Below are positions 38,880 to 48,267 of a stretch of 64,000 nt of DNA, piece after piece. The DNA lies in the NCBI GenBank assembly GCA_951813085.1, contig OX638348.1, forward strand, positions 1,497,627 through 1,561,626, read 5' to 3'. The notes under the pieces were generated by a model. That model ran no database searches and had not been told where the DNA came from. It saw nothing but the letters and a program-made list of their open reading frames with translations. The first letter of the stretch is position 1. The number at the start of each line of letters is the position of its first letter. The position numbers and the translations under genes are program-made. Origin of the DNA: an uncultured Opitutaceae bacterium (GTDB lineage: Bacteria > Verrucomicrobiota > Verrucomicrobiia > Opitutales > Opitutaceae).

Positions 38880-39953
38880 ATGAAGCCCTCCCATTTCCTT
38901 CCGATTTCACTAGCCGTCTTCGCAGTCGCCATCGTTTCCTGCGCTCCTTTCGAACGAACCACGCAAAGCGACTTCGGGAAGCTACCCGATGGTTCGTCGG
39001 TAACCCAATATACGTTGATCAACCAATCCGGAATGCAAGTGAGCGTCATCTCGTACGGGGCCATCATCACGGAAATCGTGGTCCCTGACAATCAAGGCGA
39101 CCGACGCAATGTGATCGTCGGGTCCGATTCGATGGAGGACTATCTCGGTCGTTATCCGGCCGCCGCCGTGATTGGACGCTTCGCCAATCGAATCAAGAAT
39201 GGGGCCTTCGAGATCGATGGGAAGCCATACAATGTCACCTTAAACGCGCGGAACAACCATATACATGGAGGCGTGAAGGGATTCGCCAAGGTGAATTGGA
39301 CAGCGCGCGCCCTTCCCGCAGGTGAAGACTCAGCCGCTGTCGAGCTTACCTATACAAGCCCCCATGGAGAGGAAGGCTACCCGGGAAACCTGACCGCGAA
39401 AGTGGTCTACCGACTCAGCGACGACAACACGCTCAGCATACAGTATTCCGCGGAAACGGATCAGCCCACAATCGTCAACCTAACCAATCATGCCTACTTC
39501 AATCTAGCCAATGAAGGTGGCTTTGAGGATCATGTCCTTTGGTTGAATGCGAAATCCTATACCCTAACGGATGACCAATTGGTGCCCAACGGGGCGATCG
39601 CTTTAGTAGAGAATACGCCCTTCGACTTCACAACGCCCACGGCTATCGGCGAACGACATTCAGAGATAGGCGCCCCCCATCCCGGCAAATACGACGACAA
39701 TTTCATAATCGCTGGAGGCGGCTCGAAACTCGCAAAGGCCGCTCATGTCCGCGAGCCCGTCAGCGGACGGATCCTCGAGGTCTGGACCGACCAACCTGGC
39801 GTGCAGCTTTACACCGGAAACAAACGGGGCTTCTGTCTAGAAACGCAACACTACCCAGACTCCATAAACCACCCTCACTTTCCTTCGCCTATCGTCCGGC
39901 CAGACCTACCATTTAGTAGCGAAACCGTTTTCGCTTTCTCGGTCGAACGCTAG
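38880..39953 (+). CDS. galM: Secreted aldose 1-epimerase (mutarotase)
   Basis: Start ATG 38880 gives a lipoprotein signal (LPISLAVFAVAIVSCAP). Mutarotase motifs: ISYGAIITEIVVPD, GRFANRIKNGAFEIDG (conserved Arg), NNHIHGGVKGF (His), LTNHAYFNLANEG (catalytic His), and the catalytic Glu in FCLETQHYPDSINHPHFPS. About 357 residues, normal. It interconverts alpha and beta anomers of free aldoses in the periplasm. Next genes on the strand are an SDR, a cupin and a propeller protein, consistent with extracytoplasmic sugar use. Confidence 0.95.
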   Translation: MKPSHFLPISLAVFAVAIVSCAPFERTTQSDFGKLPDGSSVTQYTLINQSGMQVSVISYGAIITEIVVPDNQGDRRNVIVGSDSMEDYLGRYPAAAVIGRFANRIKNGAFEIDGKPYNVTLNARNNHIHGGVKGFAKVNWTARALPAGEDSAAVELTYTSPHGEEGYPGNLTAKVVYRLSDDNTLSIQYSAETDQPTIVNLTNHAYFNLANEGGFEDHVLWLNAKSYTLTDDQLVPNGAIALVENTPFDFTTPTAIGERHSEIGAPHPGKYDDNFIIAGGGSKLAKAAHVREPVSGRILEVWTDQPGVQLYTGNKRGFCLETQHYPDSINHPHFPSPIVRPDLPFSSETVFAFSVER

Positions 39954-39985
39954 AGAATATTCCATCGCCAATAGGACAACCCATC

Positions 39986-40708
39986 GTGACCGAATCAGAG
40001 CAGCCCGATCTCCAAGATACAAAGCAAGCCTTCATCAGTGGTGCCACCAGCGGCATTGGTCAGGCCCTTGCTCAGGGATTTGCGGATGCTGGCTACCGCG
40101 TGATCGGAACGGGCCTGGGAGACCTACCCAATAGCGAAGGAGGAATTCGATACGCAAATCTGGATGTTCGGAACGCGCGTGAAATTGACGCATTCCTTGA
40201 GACGATTGATCAACTCGATGTCTTGATAAATACCGCCGGTGTCATTCGTCGTGAAGAAGAACTGAATCCAGAAATCTTCGACGAGGTACTCGATATCAAT
40301 CTAAGCGGCACGATGCGGCTCTGCGCCAACGCTCGGGCGCTCCTCTCTAAAACGCGTGGTTGTATTATCAATACAGCCTCCATGCTATCCTACTTTGGTG
40401 GCGGATTGGTTCCCGGCTATGCAGCCTCCAAAGGAGGAGTCGTTCAATTGACGAAATCGCTCGCCATTGCCTACGCTAGCGATGGTATCCGCATAAACGC
40501 GATCGCGCCCGGCTGGATCGAAACGTCCCTTACTCAAGAACTTCGGGATGACCCGAAACGAAATCAAGCTATACTGGATCGAACGCCGCTAGGACGCTGG
40601 GGAGACCCTTCTGAGATCGTCGGCCCCGCCCTTTTCCTTGCCAGTCCTTCAGCATCATTCATAACAGGAACAGTTCTCAACGTCGATGGTGGTTACGCCG
40701 CAATGTAA
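39986..40708 (+). CDS. Short-chain dehydrogenase/reductase
   Basis: 240 residues from a GTG start. NAD(P)-binding GATSGIGQALAQGF, NTAGVIRREEEL (the NNAG position reads NTAG), catalytic Ser in NTASMLSYFGG, YAASKGGV (Tyr and Lys of the YxxxK motif), and PGWIETSLT. It looks like members acting on 2-deoxy-gluconate, 2-keto-3-deoxy sugars or polyols. It sits 32 nt after galM and 75 nt before the cupin gene, likely one operon. No lesion. Confidence 0.92.
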   Translation: MTESEQPDLQDTKQAFISGATSGIGQALAQGFADAGYRVIGTGLGDLPNSEGGIRYANLDVRNAREIDAFLETIDQLDVLINTAGVIRREEELNPEIFDEVLDINLSGTMRLCANARALLSKTRGCIINTASMLSYFGGGLVPGYAASKGGVVQLTKSLAIAYASDGIRINAIAPGWIETSLTQELRDDPKRNQAILDRTPLGRWGDPSEIVGPALFLASPSASFITGTVLNVDGGYAAM

Positions 40709-40783
40709 GCCCACGGATCTAGCCGTAAGCCAAGAGAATGCTCCTGTAGGCCGCCATAGATAGAATTTCAACGCATCACATCC

Positions 40784-41311
40784 ATGACATCCTCAGAATC
40801 CGATCCGAGAGCGCCCATCCCCTACCAGCTTCCAATGCCGCCCGACGCTCAGTCGGACATCGTCATTGGCGATGCCATCTCCGATGACGACCGCGTTTGG
40901 GTACCGCAGGCAGAGGGCGTGTTTTTTCGACCCTTGTGCCTGAATGTTGCCCAAGGATACTGGATGAACCTACTCAAAGTAACGCGGTCCGGCGTGCTCG
41001 CGCGGCACCGCCATCCGAATCCAGTCCATGGATTCGTGCTCAAAGGCCGTTGGCGCTACCTTGAGCATGATTGGGAAGCGACCGAAGGAAGCTACGTTTT
41101 CGAACCGCCAGGGGAAACGCATACGCTCGTCGTACCGGAAGATGTCGACGAAATGATCACCTACTTTCAAGTCAATGGAGTCATGTACTACGTGGACCCC
41201 TACGGAAAGCATCTCGGATATGAAGATGTCTTCACGAAGATCGACATGTGCCGCAAGCACTACGCCAATGTCGGACTGGGCGAAGACTATGTTGACAAAT
41301 TCATTCGATAA
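40784..41311 (+). CDS. Cupin-family protein, 2,4'-dihydroxyacetophenone dioxygenase-like
   Basis: 175 residues. Cupin metal site: VLARHRHPNPVHGFVLKGRW provides the first-motif His residues, and FEPPGETHTLVV provides the second-motif His. Flanking segments (YWMNLLKVTRSG, DVDEMITYFQVNGVMYYVDP) match the acetophenone-dioxygenase-like cupin subfamily, many of whose members sit in sugar or aromatic catabolic clusters. Single-domain protein of normal size. Its position between an SDR and a secreted propeller suggests a sugar pathway here; activity not proven. Confidence 0.85.
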   Translation: MTSSESDPRAPIPYQLPMPPDAQSDIVIGDAISDDDRVWVPQAEGVFFRPLCLNVAQGYWMNLLKVTRSGVLARHRHPNPVHGFVLKGRWRYLEHDWEATEGSYVFEPPGETHTLVVPEDVDEMITYFQVNGVMYYVDPYGKHLGYEDVFTKIDMCRKHYANVGLGEDYVDKFIR

Positions 41312-41342
41312 ACGGCGCAAGGCACGCTAGATCTGTACTAAC

Positions 41343-43221
41343 ATGAACACCTTCCAATTATCAGTCGTCACATCGCTATCATTGCTCCCGGCCTGGACAG
41401 CGCATGGGGAGGTACCACTCACCTACGAAAAGGTCGAGGTCCTGCACGAGGATGTTTTAAACGAGTCGCAGTGGGTCGTCGAACAGATGCCCGGAGGCAT
41501 GGTGAACTTCAATGGCAAGTCGATAGAGATCGATGATTCGAGAGGATGCACCGTCTGGTTCAAGCATCGCCAATCAGGTCCCGTCCTCATCGAATTCGAA
41601 GCTACCATGATCAAAGCCGGCGGGCCCAACGACAACGCTCGCGACTTGAATTGCTTTTGGATGGCCATCGACCCGATGCACCCGACCGATATATTCGCCA
41701 ATGACAAGAGGACGGGAAGGTTTCCTACTTACGACTCCCTACGACTCTATTATGTCGGCTACGGGGGACATCGAAATACGCAAACGCGATTCCGCCGATA
41801 CAATGGCCTTGGAGAACGGCCCTTGCTACCGCAGCACGATTTAAGCCGGCCCGAATACATGATTACGCCTAATCAGGCAAAACGTATCCAAATTGTAGTG
41901 ATCGGCAATCGAACGCAGTATATTCGAGATGGAGAAGTCATTTTCGATTTCACCGATCCACAGCCCTATCGCGAAGGCTGGTTCGCATTTCGAACCGTAA
42001 GCAATCATATGACCATTCGCGATTTTAAGGTTACTCGACTTGCGCCAACTAGCGGAATCGATGCGGATCCGCCGCTCATGCCATTGGGCGGCTATGCGGA
42101 TGGCTACTCAGTCCATCAGATATCCGCGGGAAACGCGCCGGCCATGCATTCCTACATAGACATTTGCCCCGAAAGCCCAGACGGGAGCAAGATCGCGTAT
42201 TTCGAATTCGAGAACAATGTTCCCGGCTGGGGCTATGTGGTAGTCGCCAACAGAGATGGCAGCGAACCCAAACGGATCAGCGAGCGAATCAAGGGGCACG
42301 ATCACGACGGAGCGCGGCAACAGTGGATCGACAATGGTCGAATTATCTATGGCATTGGCGATGATCAGCATTCCGAGATCTACAGCCTAAAGGATAAGAG
42401 CCGTCGTTTGGTCGAAGGAGAGATCGGCATGGTCTCCGAAGAGCATGGTTTTGGCCTAACCCACAACAACTACCCGAAAAGCAGATACCACGATTCCGAT
42501 CGCAAGCCACCTGAAGTTTCGCTCATGAATCTAAAGGACGGGACCGCAAGGCCCCTGCTCAACAAGTCGCAGATGCTGCCCCTGCATCCGAAACGGGACC
42601 TCATAAACGCCCCGCAATACCTAGGGCATGGGAGTGTTCAAGCATCCCAAATGGTCCCCGGACGGATCCCAGTTCTTCTGGGTGTACATGCTCGAGTTGA
42701 AGGAAACCGGAAAGAAGCTCGTGAAGTCCGCTCTTCTATCGGACCGGAACGGAGACACCATCCGTTACGTATCGGAAGTCGGTCAGCATCCGATGTGGCA
42801 TTCTAGCGATACGTTGCTTTCCTATATCCGGAAGGAAGAATTCGACCACCACTCCAATCCGTCTGCCCAAACCGTGATGGCGCATCCCACCGATGGACGC
42901 GCCGACTACCCCATCATCGAGAATGCCCTTGGAATCCATGGTTCGCTCAGTCCCAATGGCGAGTATTTCGCCACGGATATTTTCGATTGGCCCGAGCCCA
43001 ATACCCATGCAGTCCTGCTATACGATGTGAAAAGCGGCAGCTATCGCGAGCTCGCATGAATGCGTACCGAAAAAGGCGATACAGATCATTCAATGCATCC
43101 GCACCCTTCGTGGTCGAGAGATGGCAAACGCATATACTTCAATGGATCCGACACCGGTGAGTGAAGACTCTATGCCATAGACCTTACCGGCTATTCCTTT
43201 AAGCCGGTGCAAAAACGCTAG
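41343..43221 (+). pseudogene. Secreted lectin-like plus propeller protein (DUF6250 / oligogalacturonate-lyase-like), frameshift and two nonsense codons
   Basis: The N-terminus has a signal peptide and a concanavalin-like domain (NARDLNCFWMAIDPMHPTDI, TRFRRYNGLGERPLLPQHDL, GWFAFRTVSNHMTIRDFKVT) as in DUF6250 proteins. The rest is a WD40/TolB-like propeller (YIDICPESPDGSKIAYFEFE, ARQQWIDNGRIIYGIGDDQH, HPKWSPDGSQFFWVYMLELK, HPHPSWSRDGKRIYFNGSDT). The reading frame shifts by one base near 42625. TGA codons interrupt it at 43057 (after YRELA) and near 43162 (after SDTGE), and it ends at 43221. The HPHPSWS...KRIYF blade is typical of PL22-type oligogalacturonide lyases, so a role with uronate oligomers is inferred. 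Confidence 0.72.
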
Positions 43222-43718
43222 AGGTCAGGATTCGACACCTCTTCCGCCAGTTGCCGCGCAGCGCGCGCTATCAATGTCTCGATTGATTGATGTATCCGTT
43301 GCCTATGGGATGGTTCGCGACTATAGCTCTCGTAGACCTTTAAGCTAGCGATGAACTCGCCCGTCTCGTAATCCTCAAGATAAGCCATCGCCCCGAATCG
43401 CGCATTGCCGATGTTTCTCCCGTACCGCGCTCGTAGGGCCGGATTTCCCTTCTCATGAGTAGTAATTTCTCCTCGAATACGGATTGCACGGGCATCAGGC
43501 TTCATCCGTAGAACACGCTCAAACGGTCCGAATTGCGAAAGCTCCTTCGCGAATCGTTCCGAAAACTCGTATCCCGATTCATGACCGGAAAAATCTTCAA
43601 TCACTACGGTATCGTAAGACTCAATATCCACATACGGATTGCGCTCTTCCGTCGTGAGGCAGCCCAACAAGGTGACGCTCAGCCCAGCAAAAACGACTGT
43701 CATTTTGAGATTCAGCAT
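43218..43718 (-). CDS. Lipoprotein of unknown function
   Basis: About 166 residues from ATG 43718. The hydrophobic segment and lipobox (VVFAGLSVTLLGC) place it on a membrane as a lipoprotein. The body begins YDTVVIEDFSGHESGYEFSE and continues with alternating strands and helices (AIRIRGEITTHEKGNPALRA, GAMAYLEDYETGEFIASLKV), resembling the small outer-membrane lipoproteins that contain an ABC-like or DUF4410-like fold. Convergent with the propeller pseudogene, with their stop codons overlapping. No lesion. Confidence 0.65.
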   Translation of the reverse strand: MLNLKMTVVFAGLSVTLLGCLTTEERNPYVDIESYDTVVIEDFSGHESGYEFSERFAKELSQFGPFERVLRMKPDARAIRIRGEITTHEKGNPALRARYGRNIGNARFGAMAYLEDYETGEFIASLKVYESYSREPSHRQRIHQSIETLIARAARQLAEEVSNPDL

Positions 43719-43844
43719 TCTTGTTGATAAAATAGACGCTACCGCACGCACCCTTATTAGTCAACGTGTCCACTTCGAATACGAGCGCCGCGCCCATTCG
43801 GTTTTGGAAACTGCAAACGAATATCCTCCGTTTCCTACCCACCT

Positions 43845-43883
43845 AAAAAAAGCGCCTTCCAATGAAAATGATTGGAAGACGCT
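43845..43883 (-). terminator. Rho-independent terminator downstream of the RRM gene
   Basis: Stem GCGTCTTCCAAT / ATTGGAAGGCGC (12 bp, one mismatch, 7-base loop) followed on the minus strand by TTTTTTT. It closes the transcript of the RNA-binding protein gene. Confidence 0.85.
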
Positions 43884-44006
43884 CGAAAATTGACCGAAAG
43901 GCTCAGTTTACCTGAAACATGTCAGGTATGGTTTCGGTGCCGCTCTCTACGACCATCAGATGCTGGACATGCGATAGCGGCGCCCGAATCGCTGAAGCCA
44001 ATTCAG

Positions 44007-44309
44007 CTATCGCCTTCCGCGATAGCCGCCTCCGCCACCACCACGATTGCCTCCTCCGTCGCGAGGCGCTCGAGGAGTCGCTTCGCGTACAGTCAGGTCG
44101 CGTCCCATCAGGTCGGTGCCATTAAGGCCTTCAATTGCGGCGTTGGCTTCTTCAGCGCTGTCCATCGTCACGAATGCGAACCCACGGGAGCGACCCGTTT
44201 CGCGATCCGTAATAAGCTTAAGCTGAGAGACGGCTCCAAATGCTTCGAAAGCATCCTGAAGATCACCCTCGCCCGCATCGAATGAAATGTTTCCTACGTA
44301 TATTTCCAT
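44007..44309 (-). CDS. RRM-domain RNA-binding protein with glycine-rich tail
   Basis: 100 residues. One RNA recognition motif: RNP2 is IYVGNIS (residues 3-9) and RNP1 is RGFAFVTM (about 42-49), with the conserved aromatic positions present. The tail from residue 80 is Arg/Gly-rich (RDGGGNRGGGGGGYRGRR). Bacterial proteins of this type bind single-stranded RNA and are often cold-induced, probably acting as RNA chaperones. It is monocistronic: a terminator lies 124 bases downstream and a roughly 190-base leader lies upstream. Intact. Confidence 0.95.
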   Translation of the reverse strand: MEIYVGNISFDAGEGDLQDAFEAFGAVSQLKLITDRETGRSRGFAFVTMDSAEEANAAIEGLNGTDLMGRDLTVREATPRAPRDGGGNRGGGGGGYRGRR

Positions 44310-44498
44310 GTTATTGATTTCTGTCTAAAGCATCTGTCTAAATCAAAAAGGCAGACTCGAACAGCGACGCTTAAACCGGAATACACCTCGAATCCCAATT
44401 CGCATTAGGATTACATTCTAGACATGAGCCCAAATAGGGTTTTTCGAGCCGTGGCGAACTAAAAATTCGATTCTATCGATTTCGACCATTCGATCACG

Positions 44499-45051
44499 AT
44501 GAAAGTCGGCTTGCCCCAGGAAACGATCGTTGATCCATTACAAACGATGATTCGCGTCGAGACTCGGCTTCAATACGCCAATGGCTACCTAGAGCTCGGG
44601 ATGACCAAGGAGGCCGCCGATGAACTAAACGCGATCGAGGGCGACGATCTGCTTGAACGCCCCGATATTCTCAAAGTTCGCATCAAGCTCTACTTGGAAT
44701 CCAAAAAATGGAACCTCATGACTCGCAAAGCGAAGAAATTGGCCGAAATTGAGCCCGACAACGCCTTCGGGTGGATCTATTGGGCCTATGCCCTTCGAGA
44801 AAGAAACCGTACCGAAGAGGCGAAAGCGGTCGCAGAGAAGGCCATCGACGTTCATCCAGACGACGCAACGCTTTGGTTCAAACCTCGCATGCTACTGCTC
44901 ACTGCTCGGAGAGGTGGAAGACGCGTCTCGCCACCTGGACAAAGCCGTTAGCCTTGAAAAGTCGTTTGAGGCAGAGGCGGTCAACGATCCCGATCTCGAC
45001 AACCTTTGGAAATGGATTCGCAGCGGCGAGAATGCTTCCGAGTCTTCCTGA
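44499..45051 (+). pseudogene. TPR-repeat protein, single-base frameshift
   Basis: ATG 44499 gives TPR-like helical pairs (ANGYLELGMTKEAADELNAI, ILKVRIKLYLESKKWNLMTR, NAFGWIYWAYALRERNRTEE, AKAVAEKAIDVHPDDATLWF). At the AAA near 44880 an extra base throws the frame off. Removing one A continues FNLACYCSLLGEVEDASRHL (a further TPR) to DNLWKWIRSGENASESS and the stop at 45051. The whole would be about 183 residues with four to five repeats. It is a generic protein-interaction scaffold whose partner is not visible. The site is a homopolymer, so a sequencing error is possible. Confidence 0.75.
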
Positions 45052-45176
45052 AACTTCACAAGATTTCTCCTAGAAAGTTTCAAACGATTGTTTGAATCCA
45101 GACATCGCTCTTTCCCGTATTCGTTTGCATGGGAACGAGAGTCGCGCTGCGAATCTCAATACAAAAAGGAGGATAA

Positions 45177-45701
45177 ATGAAACTAAAGAATCGTCTATCT
45201 CGGAGTCGCTCTGGAACGCGACTTCTTTGCTTGATAACAAGCTTACTGGCTCTACCTCTCGTCGCAACATTCGGGGAAGAAGCAGAGGAAATTAGAGAAA
45301 AGAACTTGATTGTGAATATCGATGATCCACATTCGTTATTCGATATAGACGCCGAATGGATACGGGAAGATCTATTATACAATGCATTTTACGACGCCGC
45401 TAGACGCGAAAAGCTAGGTGACTTCGATATCACATACAATGCTATCAGTCCCAAAAACGCACGAGGCGTATTGGAATTCGATGTGATCTCCTAGAGAAGA
45501 AGCATAGCGAATATGTACGAATTTACCGTATCCGCGAAATACTACAACGCTGACGGAGAAAAGATAAGTCTAGGTGTATTCAGAGGATATCGATCGGGCA
45601 TCGACGTCCTAATGAGGCGAGACATAGGCGACCACTTCGCCGACTCCGCAGAGGACGCCTTTCGCCAAGCGCTGAAAAAACTAGATAAAGTACTGTCCTG
45701 A
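45177..45701 (+). pseudogene. Secreted protein of unknown function with in-frame TAG
   Basis: ATG 45177 follows AAAAGGAGG (strong ribosome binding site). A signal peptide (LLCLITSLLALPLVATFG) is followed by a roughly 150-residue body. The frame is continuous to the stop at 45701 except for TAG at 45492 between GVLEFDVIS and RRSIANMYEFTVSAKYYN. Trp (TGG to TAG) is a likely original residue. The second half is beta/alpha (YNADGEKISLGVFRGYRSGI, DSAEDAFRQALKKLDKVLS) and recalls periplasmic lipoprotein-like folds; no named family. A strong terminator follows at 45746. Confidence 0.62.
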
Positions 45702-45745
45702 ATTGCCCACTACGATTGAGCAACACGTCATTCTTGACAGTGCGG

Positions 45746-45780
45746 AACCCCGGGCTTCGGTCCGGGGGTTTTTCTTTCTT
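45746..45780 (+). terminator. Rho-independent terminator
   Basis: CCCCGG / CCGGGG stem with a CTTCGG-type loop and the run TTTTTCTTTCTT on the plus strand, after the 45177-45701 gene. Confidence 0.9.
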
Positions 45781-45791
45781 GCCTTTGTTTG

Positions 45792-47273
45792 CTATCGATC
45801 CGCGGTCTCGATTGCCTGGTCCAATAGCTTACTCAGCCTAGCCTTGCGTTCCGCGTATTCGGGATTCAGAGCCTGGTTGGTAAATTCTCCTGGATCGCGA
45901 TTGTGATCGTAGAGTTCCTCCTCGCCGGTACTATAGCGGCTGTAGCGATAGGAACCTGATCGAATCGAACGGTGCACTGCTTTCGTATTTCCCATAACCG
46001 AAAACGCAGTTTCTCGCTCCCAGTCATCTCGATCTGGATTTTCGAGCAATGGTATCAACGAATGCCCGGGAAGAATGGAAGGCGCCTTATCGGCCAAACC
46101 GGCGAGTTCCGCGAAGGTAGGATACAAATCTACTAGCTCGGTTTCTGCCATGACCACTTTACCCGCGCTTTCTTCGAATCCTGGAGCGCGAATAATCAGC
46201 GGGACGCGGCACGCTGGCTCGAAGAGGCTGGGCTTTTGCCAGCTGCCATGCTCGCCGAGCAGCCAACCGTGATCCGAAATGAACACAACGACAGTGTTGT
46301 CCGCCATGCCCAATCGATCTAGGGCATCCAAGAGTCGACCCACCTGCTCATCCATATAGCTAACGCATGCATAATAAGCAGCCAATGCTTCTTTCGCCTG
46401 CGATTCAGTCATACGGTACGAGGTCGCGTTCGCTTTGTTCTGATTCGCCTTAGGCACGTCATCGAAATCGTTTTCCGGATACACGGGCAATTGCATGGAA
46501 TCAGGATTGTAGCGACTCATGAATTTTTCTGGAGCGACCAGTGGGACATGCGGTCGCACCAAGCCAACCCCAAGAAAAAGAGGCGCGCCCGGCTTCATTC
46601 TGTTGGTTTCATTGCGATGCCCTGATCGTGTCTCCAAAATGCTGATAGCTTGCGTTACGGCCATTTCATCCGCCTGAGTGGCCGACTGGTCGTTCGGCAC
46701 CGTCACCTTGACGAATGCGCTGCCCCAATGAGCTTGAGCTGGCGAGAGGTTTCGGAATTCGCCAACGCTCCCTGTTTCCGGAGCCCACAGATTGAATGCC
46801 AAGTCCCAGGAATCCGGATCATCGCCGCCTGGCTCACCCGCTTCAATCCCTCCAGGAACGCCCATGTGGTAGATTTTCGAAACCCGAGAGGAAACGTAGC
46901 TATTGCGCCTCAAGAAACCCCCAATGCTTGGATGTTCAGCGTGGTCCGGACTTACAGCTCGATAGCTGCCAAGCGTATACCTATTGCCATAGAACCCGGT
47001 CGTATCCGGATAAAGTCCACTCATGAAAGACGCCCGAGACGCACCACAAACAGGATACTGGCAATAAGCCCTATCGAATTGAACGCCCTCGCGGGCCAAT
47101 CGATCAATATTGGGAGTTTCAACGACGGCATTTCCATACGATCTCAAGGCCTCTGCAGACAAGTCGTCCGCTACGATGAAAACAAAATTGGGAAGCTCGT
47201 CGGCAATTATGCTGACAAGCGAACCTGTCCAAATCGCCGTAAGGGCTAGGGGTAGTCTTAAACTGTTCTTCAT
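45792..47273 (-). CDS. Secreted type I sulfatase (iduronate-2-sulfatase-like)
   Basis: 493 residues with a signal peptide (LPLALTAIWTGSLVSIIADE). Sulfatase core: NFVFIVADDLSAEALRSYGN (metal Asp pair), the formylglycine site CGASRASFMSG (C-x-A-x-R signature, Cys type, about residue 74), VFISDHGWLLGEHGSWQKPS (DH and active-site Lys), and CRVPLIIRAPG. The Cys needs conversion to formylglycine by a maturase encoded elsewhere. It hydrolyses sulfate esters of polysaccharides. It is downstream of an FAH-family hydrolase and an SDR on the same strand, which suggests use of sulfated deoxy-sugar polymers such as fucans. Intact. Confidence 0.94.
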   Translation of the reverse strand: MKNSLRLPLALTAIWTGSLVSIIADELPNFVFIVADDLSAEALRSYGNAVVETPNIDRLAREGVQFDRAYCQYPVCGASRASFMSGLYPDTTGFYGNRYTLGSYRAVSPDHAEHPSIGGFLRRNSYVSSRVSKIYHMGVPGGIEAGEPGGDDPDSWDLAFNLWAPETGSVGEFRNLSPAQAHWGSAFVKVTVPNDQSATQADEMAVTQAISILETRSGHRNETNRMKPGAPLFLGVGLVRPHVPLVAPEKFMSRYNPDSMQLPVYPENDFDDVPKANQNKANATSYRMTESQAKEALAAYYACVSYMDEQVGRLLDALDRLGMADNTVVVFISDHGWLLGEHGSWQKPSLFEPACRVPLIIRAPGFEESAGKVVMAETELVDLYPTFAELAGLADKAPSILPGHSLIPLLENPDRDDWERETAFSVMGNTKAVHRSIRSGSYRYSRYSTGEEELYDHNRDPGEFTNQALNPEYAERKARLSKLLDQAIETADR

Positions 47274-47402
47274 TGATAGATATAACTCAGATTAGATCCA
47301 TGTAGGACAATCTTCTATCGATAAGCGATACTCAAATTCGATGACATCATGGCCAACGCTACTTTCGAGAGTAGCCATGATCGTGAAAACACGAATAAAA
47401 TC

Positions 47403-48254
47403 CTATTCCGCGATTGCGACTTGGCGCTGCGTCCCCAAGCCATCGATACCAAGCTCAACGACATCGCCAGGTTTCAAGAATACCGGCGGATCGAATCCCA
47501 AACCGACACCTGCGGGCGTACCTGTCGAAATAATATCTCCTGGCAGCAACGTCATAAAACGGCTGATATAGGAAACCACCGTCGGAACGTTGAACAGGAA
47601 GTTCGCGGTATTTCCATCCTGCTTTTTTTCCCCATTGACCGTGAGCCAGAGTCGCAAGCTGTGCGGATCACCGACTTCATCCGAAGTTGCAATCCAAGGA
47701 CCGCAAGGAGCAAACGTGTCAGCGGACTTTCCTTTTACCCACTGCCCTTGCTTTTCAAGCTGCCACTCACGTTCCGAATAATCGTTATGCAGCACGTAGC
47801 CCGCAACGTAATCCAAGGCGGATTCCGCTGGCACGGATTTCGCCCGCTTGCCAATCACTACCGCTAGTTCGACTTCCCAATCCGTTTTTCTTGATCCTGC
47901 AGGAATAACAAGTTCGTCATTAGGCCCTTGATACGCGGTGGTCGCCTTAAAAAACAGGACCGGTTCGCTCGGAGGCTCCATGCCCGACTCTTTTGCATGG
48001 TCCGAGTAATTGAGCCCTACGCAGATTATTTTGCTGGGTCGACACGAGGGCGGTCCCAGTCTCACATTCGCATCCACTTCGACAGCGCCGGGAGCGCCTT
48101 CATCAATCCATGCCTTCAGTCGATCTAAGCCGTCTCCATCAAAGAACGCTTCATCGTAATCCCCAAACTCTGCAGGAATGCCAACGCGCCTTCCATCTTC
48201 CAATTGCGTCCCTGGCTTTTCCGCGCCAGGCTCTCCATATCGTATCAGTTTCAT
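47403..48254 (-). CDS. Fumarylacetoacetate-hydrolase-family protein, probable 2,4-diketo-3-deoxy-sugar-acid hydrolase
   Basis: 283 residues. The FAH fold and metal site are visible: KIICVGLNYSDHAKESGMEP, PVLFFKATTAYQGPNDELVI, DWEVELAVVIGKRAKSV (metal Glu residues), YVLHNDYSEREWQLEKQGQW (Asp), KSADTFAPCGPW, and SYISRFMTLLPGDIISTGTP. Enzymes with this sequence pattern split 2,4-diketo-3-deoxy-L-fuconate or -rhamnonate into pyruvate and lactate in the non-phosphorylating pathway. The upstream SDR (13-nt gap) fits the preceding oxidation step. Intact; the substrate assignment is inference from neighbours and family. Confidence 0.88.
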   Translation of the reverse strand: MKLIRYGEPGAEKPGTQLEDGRRVGIPAEFGDYDEAFFDGDGLDRLKAWIDEGAPGAVEVDANVRLGPPSCRPSKIICVGLNYSDHAKESGMEPPSEPVLFFKATTAYQGPNDELVIPAGSRKTDWEVELAVVIGKRAKSVPAESALDYVAGYVLHNDYSEREWQLEKQGQWVKGKSADTFAPCGPWIATSDEVGDPHSLRLWLTVNGEKKQDGNTANFLFNVPTVVSYISRFMTLLPGDIISTGTPAGVGLGFDPPVFLKPGDVVELGIDGLGTQRQVAIAE

Positions 48255-48267
48255 AAATGCTTAAATC

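Noticed and set aside
24444-45494. Stop-codon reassignment (TAG or TGA read as an amino acid) as explanation of the in-frame stops
   Set aside because: Intact genes in the same window end normally with TAG (rho, pilT, dapF), TGA (AIM24) and TAA (coaE), and frameshifts and deletions occur as well, so mutation is simpler.
47345-47395. GCTACT/AGTAGC hairpin after the FAH-hydrolase gene
   Set aside because: Six base pairs, no T-run in the transcribed direction; it may be chance.
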